Shown: in pieces, positions 9,762-17,288 of the stretch | How positions within the stretch are numbered: the first letter of the stretch is position 1 | How the letters are laid out: each line of letters opens with the position of its first letter | Source of the DNA: Aminobacter sp039907765 | GTDB taxonomy: Bacteria > Pseudomonadota > Alphaproteobacteria > Rhizobiales > Rhizobiaceae | Assembly: GCF_039907765.1 (NCBI RefSeq) | Contig: NZ_JARDJI010000004.1 | Coordinates: forward strand, 228,158-292,157 | Reading direction: 5' to 3' | Length of the DNA: 64,000 nt | Translations under genes and position numbers: made by a program | Notes under the pieces: generated by a model | Database searches by the model: none | What the model was told of the DNA's origin: nothing | The model's input: the letters and a program-made list of their open reading frames with translations, nothing else

Positions 9762-10220
9762 ATTCTCAACGCGTTCCGAAAATCGCAATATGAACTCAAA
9801 GAGATCCGCCCCGCTTATTGACACCGACCAATTGTCGACGGGGGCATTCTTCGGCCGATCAGAAAACGTTACGCGAACCTGCTTGAGCTCTCTCTCATCT
9901 CCCGAAAAATAAACACGCCGGTGCGAAAGTGAATTCCTGATGTGATAGCATAGTTCTCCAAGATTTTCACAAGATCCGATGCGAAAATCCCAAGCTGGCC
10001 AACCATTTCTCTGAAGTTCACTCAAATCAATCGCATCTATTTGACTAATTCCGCCTCGCTTTAAATGTTCGTACGGGAAAATAAGTAGACCTAGCATCGA
10101 ATTTATCAATTCTGTGACGACATGGACATCAGCGCCACGTTCCTTGGCCTGCATGACGAACAAGAGGTTCTTCCTTACTCGGCGGGCGAATCCCGAAATT
10201 GTGTTACGATCGATGTCCAA
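9753..10220 (-). CDS. HEPN-domain protein, putative RNase-like
   Basis: 155 residues from TTG 10220, chosen because GGGAGG sits 5 bases upstream; a longer frame to GTG 10274 exists without a good ribosome site. The protein is all-alpha in appearance, with VTELINSMLGLLIFP, as in the HEPN pEK499_p136-like family, and a C-terminal RNSLSH (Arg95 to His100), the RX4-6H motif of HEPN ribonucleases. Codon use and base composition are distinctly AT-richer than all neighbours, a sign of recent transfer. No antitoxin or MNT partner is adjacent. A role as a defence or toxin RNase is an inference from the motif. Confidence 0.7.
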   Translation of the reverse strand: MDIDRNTISGFARRVRKNLLFVMQAKERGADVHVVTELINSMLGLLIFPYEHLKRGGISQIDAIDLSELQRNGWPAWDFRIGSCENLGELCYHIRNSLSHRRVYFSGDERELKQVRVTFSDRPKNAPVDNWSVSISGADLFEFILRFSERVENST

Positions 10221-10280
10221 TTGGCCCTCCCGTAAGCAGATACAATTTTGTCTCCAAACATATAACATTACCACGCAACG

Positions 10281-10307
10281 AAAAAGGCGGCGCCCGAAGG
10301 CGCCGCC
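10281..10307 (-). terminator. Rho-independent terminator of hsp20
   Basis: On the minus strand, a perfect 9-bp stem (GGCGGCGCC / GGCGCCGCC, plus-strand arms 10286-10294 and 10299-10307) with a TTCG tetraloop is followed by five T (10281-10285). It lies 25 bases beyond the hsp20 stop codon. It also separates hsp20 from the HEPN gene, so the latter needs its own promoter. Confidence 0.92.
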
Positions 10308-10331
10308 TTTTCTCCTTGGGAGGATCGGTCC

Positions 10332-10799
10332 TTAGTTGACCGTGTTGGCCTCGATCTGCTTGGCCTGGGCCGGAGCAGCCGAGATCGCGATCTTGCGAGG
10401 CTTCAGCTCTTCCGGGATGGTCCGCTTGAGATCGATGTGGAGCAGGCCGTTCTTGAGGTTGGCGCCTACGACCTCGACATGGTCGGCAAGCTGGAAGCGG
10501 CGCTCGAAGGCGCGCGAGGCGATGCCGCGATAGAGCAGCTCCGAGCCTTCGCCGGTGCCTTCGTTGCCGCGCTCGCCCTTGACCGTCAGCACGTTGCGGT
10601 GGGCCTCGATCGAAATCTCGGTCTCCGAGAAGCCGGCAACGGCCATGCTGATGCGGTAGGCGTCCTCGCCGGTGCGCTCGATGTTGTAAGGCGGATAGCT
10701 GGTGCCGCCTTCCGGCTGGCCGAGGCCGTCAAGCATGTTGAACAGCCGGTCGAAGCCGACGGTCGAGCGGTGGAGCGAGGAAAAATCAACGTGACGCAT
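10332..10799 (-). CDS. Small heat shock protein (Hsp20/IbpA family)
   Basis: 155 residues from ATG 10799 with GGAG 7 bases upstream. The N-terminus (MRHVDFSSLHRSTVGFDRLF) is that of the rhizobial IbpA/HspA class. The alpha-crystallin domain spans about residues 38-130 (YPPYNIERTGEDAYRISMAV, AFERRFQLADHVEV, GLLHIDLKR), ending with a short tail containing the conserved P-R-K-I-A-I. It holds unfolded proteins as an ATP-independent chaperone. Expression is probably controlled twice: a sigma-32-type promoter and a ROSE-like thermometer in the 97-nt leader. Confidence 0.95.
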   Translation of the reverse strand: MRHVDFSSLHRSTVGFDRLFNMLDGLGQPEGGTSYPPYNIERTGEDAYRISMAVAGFSETEISIEAHRNVLTVKGERGNEGTGEGSELLYRGIASRAFERRFQLADHVEVVGANLKNGLLHIDLKRTIPEELKPRKIAISAAPAQAKQIEANTVN

Positions 10800-10896
10800 G
10801 GGTGTTCTCCATTGAGCAACAAGGTTTGCGTTTGATCCGGGGCGGAACCCTTCTGGCGTTCCGGCGGTGGTTCAGCGGCCCCTTCTGGGCGCCGCA
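10800..10896 (-). ncRNA. ROSE-type RNA thermometer in the hsp20 5' UTR
   Basis: The leader folds (minus strand) into successive hairpins: GCGGCGCCC-AGAA-GGGGCCGC (10875-10895), CGGAAC...GTTCCG (10843-10863 region) and a start-proximal hairpin in which UUGCUC (10814-10819) faces the Shine-Dalgarno GGAGA (10806-10810). The UUGCU/anti-SD motif next to the ribosome site is the hallmark of ROSE elements, known to control rhizobial hsp20 genes by melting at heat-shock temperature. Seen: sequence, hairpins and motif. Inferred: temperature response. Confidence 0.78.
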
Positions 10897-10902
10897 GAAG
10901 AC

Positions 10903-10931
10903 ATTTGGGGGTGGCCCGACGGCATTTCAAG
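10903..10931 (-). promoter_or_regulatory. Sigma-32 (RpoH) promoter of hsp20
   Basis: On the minus strand CTTGAAA (10925-10931) is followed after 14 bases by CCCCAAAT (10903-10910), close to the RpoH consensus CTTGAAA-N(11-16)-CCCCATNT. Transcription would begin near 10896, exactly at the first hairpin of the thermometer. Confidence 0.8.
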
Positions 10932-11098
10932 TCGCCTCTGGAAGGTCCTCGCCGCCCGCTTGATGAACCGCAGATGAACCGCGCCTTCGGCCTCCGTTCA
11001 GGCCCGGCCCCGTAAGGTGTTGCCAAGTTCAGAGACAGGCGGCGCCAGCCGCCAGCGAGGCCGAACCGGGTGTAACGTCCCTTCCTCCCGGATCGACA

Positions 11099-11134
11099 GA
11101 GGCCGGAGGCATCCCGCAAGCTGCCTCCGGCCTC
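11099..11134. repeat. 13-bp inverted repeat (hairpin) in hsp20/hydrolase intergenic region
   Basis: Arms GAGGCCGGAGGCA (11099-11111) and TGCCTCCGGCCTC (11122-11134) are perfect complements with a 10-base loop. No T-run follows. It lies in the divergent region before the hydrolase gene; function is not evident. Confidence 0.7.
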
Positions 11135-11248
11135 GTACGTTCGCCGACGGCGGCCTTCGCGGAATTCCTTTGATTTTCGGCCCCACCCTTTCTATCACCC
11201 TCAGTTGTGGCCGGATCCCCGGCAGCCAATCCCGAGCCGAATCGCCTG

Positions 11249-12208
11249 ATGACGGACCAGTTCCACGAGATCCCCGGCAATCCTGTTCCGGAGCGGGCCA
11301 GGAGCGGCAGTTTCGCCGCCCATGACGGCAAGCGCTTGCGCTATGCGCTGCTTCCGGCGACCTCGCATCCGTTCAAGGGCACGGTGGTGCTGCTGCCGGG
11401 CCGCAACGAGTGCGTCGAGAAATATTTCGAGACCGCCCGCGACCTTTCGGTTCGCGGTCTCGCCACCGCCACCTTCGACTGGCGCGGCCAGGGCGCCTCG
11501 GAGCGGCTGCTCAAGGACGCCCATCGCGGCTACGTCAGGAGCTTCGACCATTATGTGCGCGATCTCGAGGCCTTCTTCGAGCAGATCGTGCTGCCCGATT
11601 GCCGCGGCCCCTATTTCCTGATCGCCCATTCCAGCGGGGCGCTCGTCGCCCTGCTGTCGGCCCCCTCGATGGTCAACCGCATCCAGCGCATGGTGCTGAT
11701 AGCGCCGTTCCTCGAGGTCGTCGGCGTGCCGCTGTCGATGAAGGCGATCGCCCGCATCGGCACCGTGCTGCGCTGCCTGGGCCTCGGCCGCCTCTACGCC
11801 GCCTGGGGGCCGCGGTCGCGCCAGGGAACGCCGTTCGAGACCAACAAGCTGACCAGCGACCAGCGTCGCTACCGCCGCAACCAGCTGCTCTACGAGACCT
11901 ATCCCGAGCTTGCGGTCGGCGGGCCGACAATCTCCTGGCTCACCGAGGCGGCCAAGGCGTCGCAGGCGGTCCGCGACCCTGCCTTCATGGCAGCGCTCAA
12001 GGTGCCGATGCTGGTCGTCACCGCCGGTGCCGACGAGGTCGTGTCGAGGGCCGCGGCAGAGGATTTCGCCGCCCGCGCCCGGCTCGCCTCGCTGCTCACC
12101 ATCGACGGCGCCCGCCACGAGATCCTGCAGGAAGCCGACATCTATCGCGAGCAGCTGCTGGCCGCGATCGACGCCTTTGTTCCAGGCACTCCGACGGCGG
12201 TCGACTGA
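11249..12208 (+). CDS. Alpha/beta hydrolase, lysophospholipase (PldB-like)
   Basis: 319 residues from ATG 11249 (MTDQFHEIPG); GTG 11207 is an in-frame alternative adding 14 residues, and neither has a strong ribosome site. The alpha/beta hydrolase fold shows the oxyanion region VVLLPGRNE, the family word FDWRGQGAS, a nucleophile elbow AHSSGA (His-Ser-Ser-Gly, a variant of GHSMG), an acid in TAGADEVVS and a C-terminal GARHEIL with the catalytic His. Members cleave monoacylglycerols or lysophospholipids; the substrate here is unproven. It converges with hisN, 30 bases apart. Confidence 0.85.
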   Translation: MTDQFHEIPGNPVPERARSGSFAAHDGKRLRYALLPATSHPFKGTVVLLPGRNECVEKYFETARDLSVRGLATATFDWRGQGASERLLKDAHRGYVRSFDHYVRDLEAFFEQIVLPDCRGPYFLIAHSSGALVALLSAPSMVNRIQRMVLIAPFLEVVGVPLSMKAIARIGTVLRCLGLGRLYAAWGPRSRQGTPFETNKLTSDQRRYRRNQLLYETYPELAVGGPTISWLTEAAKASQAVRDPAFMAALKVPMLVVTAGADEVVSRAAAEDFAARARLASLLTIDGARHEILQEADIYREQLLAAIDAFVPGTPTAVD

Positions 12209-12238
12209 TACCGGCGAAACGGCGCCCGGAAGGCCGGT

Positions 12239-13012
12239 CTACCCGGCCAGCACCGCCAGCGCCGCCCTGTGCAGCTCGGGCGTCGCAGCGGCAATGACGT
12301 CGCCGCCGTTCTCCGCCGGCCCGCCCTCGAAGGTGGTGACGATGCCGCCGGCCTGCTCGATGATCGGGATCAGCGCGACGATGTCGTAGGGCTTGAGGCC
12401 GGGGTCGACGACGATGTCGACCTGGCCCGCGGCGACCATGGCGAAGGCGTAGCAATCGGTTCCGTAGCGTGCGAGCCGCACCCTGGCCTCGAGGTCGTCG
12501 TAGCGCTTGCGCATCTCCCCGCGGAACAGCGCCGGCGTGGTGGTGAAGATGGTCGCTTCCGACAGCGACGTCGTCTTGCGCACCGCAAGCCGGCGCGGCC
12601 CGCCCGGCCCCTCATAGTGCGCACCCTTGCCGTCGGCATAGAACAGCTCGCCGGTGAAGGGCTGCGACATCATGCCGGCGACCGCGTCGCCGTCGACCGT
12701 CAGCCCGACCAGCGTGCCCCACACCGGCAGCCCGGAGATGAAGGCGCGCGTGCCGTCGATCGGGTCGATGACCCAGACATGGCTGTTCCCGGTGTTCTCG
12801 CCGCCGTGCTCCTCGCCCAGTATGCCATGGTCGGGGAACTCGGCGTTGATCAGCGCGCGGATGGCGCGCTCGGCCTCCTGGTCGGCCTCGGTCACCGGAT
12901 CGAAGCCGCCGGCGAGCTTGTTGGCCACCGCGCCCTGCTGGCGGAAGCGCGGCAGGGTCTGCGCGGCTGCGGCACTTGCGATCCGTCGCATGAACTCGGC
13001 GTCGACCATCAT
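12239..13012 (-). CDS. hisN: Histidinol-phosphatase, inositol-monophosphatase family
   Basis: 257 residues from ATG 13012 (a second ATG at 13009 is equally placed after GGGGTGA). IMPase metal-site motifs are present: GILGEEHG, the VIDPIDGTRAFISG signature, and a late GTDCYAFAMVAAGQVDIVVD. The ISGLPVWGTLVGL stretch and overall length fit HisN (histidinol-phosphate to histidinol), the IMPase-type enzyme that replaces HisB in many alphaproteobacteria. A broader phosphatase role cannot be excluded. An MmgR-like sRNA lies immediately upstream and divergent. Confidence 0.87.
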   Translation of the reverse strand: MMVDAEFMRRIASAAAAQTLPRFRQQGAVANKLAGGFDPVTEADQEAERAIRALINAEFPDHGILGEEHGGENTGNSHVWVIDPIDGTRAFISGLPVWGTLVGLTVDGDAVAGMMSQPFTGELFYADGKGAHYEGPGGPRRLAVRKTTSLSEATIFTTTPALFRGEMRKRYDDLEARVRLARYGTDCYAFAMVAAGQVDIVVDPGLKPYDIVALIPIIEQAGGIVTTFEGGPAENGGDVIAAATPELHRAALAVLAG

Positions 13013-13102
13013 TCACCCCATGTCTGACCGTTGCGTGGATGCCACGCCGCCCGGTCAGCGGCAATAGCCACATCAACTTGAACTAAAAAAGCCCAAAGCG
13101 CC

Positions 13103-13130
13103 TTGACTTTTGTGCAGCGCACAATAATCT
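13103..13130 (+). promoter_or_regulatory. Sigma-70-type promoter of the MmgR-like sRNA
   Basis: TTGACT (13103-13108), a 16-base spacer and TAATCT (13125-13130) lie 6-7 bases before the first hairpin of the sRNA. The -35 is near-consensus. Confidence 0.75.
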
Positions 13131-13136
13131 GATCCT

Positions 13137-13215
13137 CGGACAGGGCGACCTGTCCATGCCCTCCTTGGGCGTTTCCTCCCTAGACTTCGACCGCTCTCCG
13201 GAGCGGTCTTTTTTT
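13137..13215 (+). ncRNA. MmgR / alpha-r8 (Rfam suhB-type) trans-acting small RNA
   Basis: About 79 nt between a clear promoter and a rho-independent terminator. Hairpin 1 is GGACAGG-GCGA-CCTGTCC (13138-13155). Hairpin 2 is GCCC-TCCTT-GGGC (13158-13170). A single-stranded UUUCCUCCCU (13172-13181) follows, then the terminator stem GACCGCTC-TCCG-GAGCGGTC with seven T (13189-13215). Length, three-hairpin form, the exposed pyrimidine word able to pair with Shine-Dalgarno sequences, and its place beside an inositol-monophosphatase-family gene match the alphaproteobacterial alpha-r8 family (MmgR in Sinorhizobium, an Hfq-dependent regulator of polyhydroxybutyrate storage). The family call is from recall, not a covariance search. 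Confidence 0.8.
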
Positions 13216-13233
13216 AGCCGCCGGCGGCCATCC

Positions 13234-14124
13234 CTACTCCGCAGCGAGCGGCAGGTCGAGGAAATGGTGGTCCGGAACAGCCATCAAATCCGCCGAAAAC
13301 CGCGCCAGATCGTCGAGAAGCGCGTCGAAGCCGGCCGACTTCTCCAGCGTCCGCTCGTCCATGTAGAGCCCGCGATTGATCTCGATCTGCAAGGCGTGGA
13401 GGTTGCGCGCCGGCCGGCCGTAATGCTCGGTGATGAAGCCGCCGGCATAGGGTTTATTGTGCGCCACGGTATAGCCCATTGCCGCCAGCAGGCCGATGGC
13501 CCGCTCGGTGAGCGCCGGCGCGGCCGACGTGCCGAATCGGTCGCCGACGATGAAGTCCGGCCGCACGCCATTGTCGCCGACACGCACGGAAGCGGGCATC
13601 GAATGGCAGTCGACGAGCACCGCATAGCCGAAGCGGGCGTGCGTGCGGGTGACCAGCCGCTTCAGCGTCTCGTGATAGGGCTTGTAGACGCATTCGATGC
13701 GGCCGACCGCCTCCGACAGCGGCAGCCGGCCCGGATAGATGTCGAGCCCCTCGCCCACCAGCTTCGGCACGGTGCCGAGCCCGCCCGCGACGCGGGCCGA
13801 GCGGATGTTGGCGAAGGGCGGCACCGGCTCGGCGAACATGCGCGGGTCGAGTTCCCACGGTTCGCGATTGACGTCGAGATAGGCGCGCGGGAAATGCGCC
13901 GTCAGCATCGGCGCGCCGAGCATCACCGCGGTGCCGAAGAGCTCGTCGACGTAGCAGTCCTCCGAGCGCCGGATGGCGCTGGCGTCGAGCCTCGTCATGG
14001 CCAGGAAGCGTTTGGGATAGCAGCGCCCGCTGTGCGGCGAATTGAACACGAAGGGCACGCGCTGCTCGGCACTCGTCCTCACTTCGAACGGTGGCAGCAC
14101 CGAGAAATCTTCGGCTGGGGTCAT
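13234..14124 (-). CDS. N-formylglutamate amidohydrolase family protein
   Basis: 296 residues. The FGase family is recognised by FVFNSPHSGRCYP at the N-terminus, DVNREPWELDPRMF in the middle, VLVDCHSMP with metal-ligand candidates, and the C-terminal ALQIEINRGLYMDE. Enzymes of this family hydrolyse N-formyl-L-glutamate (histidine degradation) or related N-acyl amino acids; no other hut gene is near, so the substrate is open. The gene converges on the MmgR-like sRNA, whose terminator ends 18 bases before its stop. Confidence 0.87.
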   Translation of the reverse strand: MTPAEDFSVLPPFEVRTSAEQRVPFVFNSPHSGRCYPKRFLAMTRLDASAIRRSEDCYVDELFGTAVMLGAPMLTAHFPRAYLDVNREPWELDPRMFAEPVPPFANIRSARVAGGLGTVPKLVGEGLDIYPGRLPLSEAVGRIECVYKPYHETLKRLVTRTHARFGYAVLVDCHSMPASVRVGDNGVRPDFIVGDRFGTSAAPALTERAIGLLAAMGYTVAHNKPYAGGFITEHYGRPARNLHALQIEINRGLYMDERTLEKSAGFDALLDDLARFSADLMAVPDHHFLDLPLAAE

Positions 14125-14352
14125 CGGTTCTGATGGACCTGCAGGATACGCTCACTCATCGCTGGAAGGTGCCATCTGCGCGCGCCGGTGTCCAGCATGT
14201 CGCCGCCTGGAAAAGCCGTGGAAGCGGGCCTCGCGGCGTCACGTTTCGGGCGCGGCATTCACTTGATGTTTACCGTCCGGAACTCATATAGAAGATGGTT
14301 AACGAAGCCCCTTTGGGGGGCGGCTTCGACCGCTGATTCGGACGGGATACTG

Positions 14353-14715
14353 ATGGCACGCATTCTTCTGGCAGAAGACGACGACGACATGCGCCGCTTC
14401 CTGGTCAAGGCGCTGGAGCGCGCCGGCTACCAGGTGAGCGACTTCGACAATGGCGCGAGCGCTTACGAGCGGCTGCGCGAGGAACCTTTTTCGCTGCTTC
14501 TGACGGACATCGTCATGCCGGAGATGGACGGCATCGAGCTCGCCCGCCGCGCCACCGAGATCGATCCCGACCTCAAGGTGATGTTCATCACCGGCTTCGC
14601 GGCGGTGGCGCTCAACCCCGATTCGAAGGCGCCGCGCGACGCCAAGGTGCTTTCCAAGCCATTCCACCTGCGCGATCTCGTCAACGAGGTCGAGAAGATG
14701 CTGCACGCCGCCTGA
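14353..14715 (+). CDS. cpdR: CpdR response regulator (single receiver domain)
   Basis: 120 residues from ATG 14353 (MARILLAEDDDDMRRF). The protein is a lone receiver domain: acidic pocket EDDDD, phospho-acceptor Asp in LLLTDIVMPEMDG, Thr in MFITGFAAVAL, and Lys in KVLSKPFHLRDLV. The near-invariant words LVKALERAGYQV, NGASAYERL and SKPFHLRDLVNEV identify CpdR, which delivers ClpXP to the cell pole for cell-cycle proteolysis when unphosphorylated (CckA-ChpT branch in Alphaproteobacteria). A longer in-frame reading from 14188 lacks family support. Confidence 0.95.
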   Translation: MARILLAEDDDDMRRFLVKALERAGYQVSDFDNGASAYERLREEPFSLLLTDIVMPEMDGIELARRATEIDPDLKVMFITGFAAVALNPDSKAPRDAKVLSKPFHLRDLVNEVEKMLHAA

Positions 14716-14876
14716 GGCGTGTGGCGAAGCAGAAGATTCGCCCCCAAGAGGGGCATTTCGGTTTGCCGGCACCATACCGGGTCTTTCGCGCCCCGCTGGC
14801 TGCACGGGGCGGCCGCGGTTTCCCCAGCGTCTTCGGGGGTTTTGACAAAAGGCGCAAAAATCCACCACCGGCGCTA

Positions 14877-14905
14877 TTGACGCGCCGGATCAAAAGTGGT
14901 GTATC
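14877..14905 (+). promoter_or_regulatory. Promoter of tRNA-Val
   Basis: TTGACG (14877-14882), a 17-base spacer and TGTATC (14900-14905) lie 14 bases before the mature tRNA end. Placement and spacing fit a sigma-70 tRNA promoter. Confidence 0.65.
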
Positions 14906-14918
14906 CGCCGCGTCGGAT

Positions 14919-14993
<75 letters not shown>

Positions 14994-15083
14994 TCCGAAC
15001 TCCCTGTTATCGCAAGACAAAACCGGGCAAAGAAACTTCCGCCCGGGTAGGTGCGCCGCCAGGCACGCGCCTGTCGCGCGGTG

Positions 15084-16571
15084 CTATGCCGCGCGATAGT
15101 CCGGCGCGCTCGCCAGATAGGCCGCGTAGGCGTCGGCATTCGGCGGCGCGAAGTTTTCGGCCAATGGGTTGCGCCGTCTCTTGCTTGCACCGATGTCGGC
15201 CAGCAGCTCGTCAAAATGCTTGAAATGATAGGGCGCGACGCACAGGCCGCCATAGACGCCCGCCGCCGGCCTCTCGCTGCGCTTCCAGTGCAGCATCATC
15301 TCGATGTTGTCGGCCATCTCCTGGCGCGTCGGCTGGCGTCCCAGCTTGCCGTCCGCATAGCGCACCAGCCAGTTGGCGGCGAGCTCGGCGCTCAGCACCG
15401 TGCAGAACGACGAGTTGAAGCCGACGAAGCCCATGTCGGGCAGGTCGGGATTGGCGATGACCCGGTAGAGCCGGTATTGCCCGTCCGGCTCGACCAGCTT
15501 GCGCTGGTACTCGTCCGGCAGGAACGGCACGCCGGATTTCCAGCCGACGGCAAGGATGGCCATGTCGGCCGACACGCGTTCCCCGCCCGACAGCAGCACG
15601 GTGCCCCGTTCGTAGCCTGAGATCGTTCCCTTGATCGCCTTGATGCGCCCATCCGCCACCATGTCGAAGAAACCCGGCGTGACGATCGGGACCGAGCAGT
15701 TGATGGTGGTTTCGATCGGCTTCGTCGGCCTGAGCCCGGTCTTCTTCAGCTTGAGCTGGACCGAGAGCAGGCTTTCCAGCGCCCGCCAGTTGGCCCAGAC
15801 CAGCGGCTTGGCGAGAGCGTGCGCGAGCCGCGCCACAAGCGGCTGGTTCCAGCTCGGGAACATCACCTCCTGGGCGCGGACATAGAGGATGCGCTTGAAG
15901 TTGATCAGGCCGCCGATGAAGTACGGAATGCGCCAGACCGGTTCGAGATAGACGATGGTGACCCCGGCGGCACCCGAATTGACCGCGTTGACGGCGATGT
16001 CGGTGGCGGATTTCGAGAAGCCGAGCACGACCACGCGCTTGCCCTTAACGGTCGCGGGATCGTTGTATTCCGAGGAATGCAGCACCTGGCCGCCGGCCGC
16101 GGTGAAATCGTCCTGGCCCGGATGCACCAGCTCGCGCTTTTCGCTGAAATTGCCGGTGCAGACCGCAACGAAGTCGAAGTCCTCGCTCGCCGTCTGTCCG
16201 TCGCCGGCGGCGAGCCCGACGCTCCAGCCCTTCGCCCCTTCGCGCCGCCGCATGGACACGACCTTGGTGCCGTAGCGGATCAGCGGCACGAGCCCGTTCC
16301 GCTCGGCATAGCTCTTCAGATAAGCGTGGACCTGCGTGCCCTTCGGCCATTCCGGATAGTCGTCCGGCATCGGCATGGAGGTGTAGCGATAGAGATCCTT
16401 CGGGCTTTGCGTCTGCACGTCGGGATAGGAGCGCGACGGCTCCCACACGCCGCCCAGATCCGTGCCGCGCTCGACGACGTGCACCTCGTGGCCACGTTGC
16501 TTGAAGGCGTTCGCGGCCGCGAGCCCGCTCACGCCCGCGCCAACGACGCAGACTTTCTTCTTCTCGACCAT
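15084..16571 (-). CDS. Flavin-containing monooxygenase (FMO / cyclohexanone-monooxygenase-like)
   Basis: 495 residues from ATG 16571, with GGAGGAAAGCAAA directly upstream; a longer frame lacks this. FAD motif VCVVGAGVSGLAAA is at residues 6-19. The mid-protein NADPH site reads VVVLGFSKSATDIA, a variant of GxGxS. PGQDDFTAAGGQVLHSSEY resembles the FMO fingerprint FxGxxxHxxxY/F. It oxygenates a nucleophilic heteroatom or ketone; the substrate cannot be read. The cupin gene is 85 bases upstream on the same strand, with a divergent AraC regulator, suggesting a small catabolic unit. Confidence 0.88.
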   Translation of the reverse strand: MVEKKKVCVVGAGVSGLAAANAFKQRGHEVHVVERGTDLGGVWEPSRSYPDVQTQSPKDLYRYTSMPMPDDYPEWPKGTQVHAYLKSYAERNGLVPLIRYGTKVVSMRRREGAKGWSVGLAAGDGQTASEDFDFVAVCTGNFSEKRELVHPGQDDFTAAGGQVLHSSEYNDPATVKGKRVVVLGFSKSATDIAVNAVNSGAAGVTIVYLEPVWRIPYFIGGLINFKRILYVRAQEVMFPSWNQPLVARLAHALAKPLVWANWRALESLLSVQLKLKKTGLRPTKPIETTINCSVPIVTPGFFDMVADGRIKAIKGTISGYERGTVLLSGGERVSADMAILAVGWKSGVPFLPDEYQRKLVEPDGQYRLYRVIANPDLPDMGFVGFNSSFCTVLSAELAANWLVRYADGKLGRQPTRQEMADNIEMMLHWKRSERPAAGVYGGLCVAPYHFKHFDELLADIGASKRRRNPLAENFAPPNADAYAAYLASAPDYRAA

Positions 16572-16656
16572 TTTGCTTTCCTCCAGGACGCAAGTTCGCC
16601 CGCGCACGCGACGAGGTCGCGTGCGCCGTGGCGGGCGGCGGTCTCTGATCCGGTGG

Positions 16657-17109
16657 CTAGGCGTTCGCCTCGGGCGGCAGGAACTCGACCTCGTGCTGGG
16701 CCGAGATCTTCACCACTTCGGCCGGGTCGGCGAGGTTGTCGAGCTTGTTGAACAGCTCTTCCAGCATGCGCGCCGGCGACACCCAGAACAGCGCCCTTGC
16801 CGGCTTGTCCGACTTGTTGAAGTAGCCGTGCGGGATGCCGCGCGGCATGCGCACCAGGTCGCCGGCCCTGGCCTTCACCCATTCGCCGTCGAGCTTGAGA
16901 TCGAGCTCGCCTTCCTGCACGAGGATGAACTCTTCCTGGGTCGGATGGATGTGCACGGGCACGAACTGGCCCGGCTCGCTGTTGGTCTCGAAGGCGAAGG
17001 TGGAATCGCACACCGCCTTCGGGAAATAGACCTGCCCGAGGATGTTCCATGTCTTGCCGGCATGGCCGTCGCCCTTGCGGGTGATGCCCTTGGCGAGTTC
17101 CTTGCTCAT
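16657..17109 (-). CDS. Cupin-domain protein
   Basis: 150 residues from ATG 17109. A single double-stranded beta-helix: motif 1 is VHIHPTQEEFILVQEGELDL (His, His and Glu metal ligands) and motif 2 is DLVRMPRGIPHGYFN with the last His. The ligands are conserved, so it should bind a metal. Such stand-alone cupins are dioxygenases, isomerases or sensors; here pairing with a flavin monooxygenase suggests a catabolic step. Confidence 0.85.
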   Translation of the reverse strand: MSKELAKGITRKGDGHAGKTWNILGQVYFPKAVCDSTFAFETNSEPGQFVPVHIHPTQEEFILVQEGELDLKLDGEWVKARAGDLVRMPRGIPHGYFNKSDKPARALFWVSPARMLEELFNKLDNLADPAEVVKISAQHEVEFLPPEANA

Positions 17110-17288
17110 CGAATGCTCCCTCTGTTCGAAGGGCCTACCAGACGCGACCCTTTCATTTGTTCCGCGCCGAAGATTGCTGCAGACGTCGCCGAGGCACTAG
17201 CCGGAATGCGCGACGACTATCCAGAAAACGCAAAAATGCTGCGGGGCGCGGGCACCGCCACGCATTTTCATTGGCAGCCGGAGGATCG

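Noticed and set aside
13156..14133. Plus-strand open frame over the sRNA and amidohydrolase gene
   Set aside because: Starts inside the sRNA and is antisense to the amidohydrolase; no family match.
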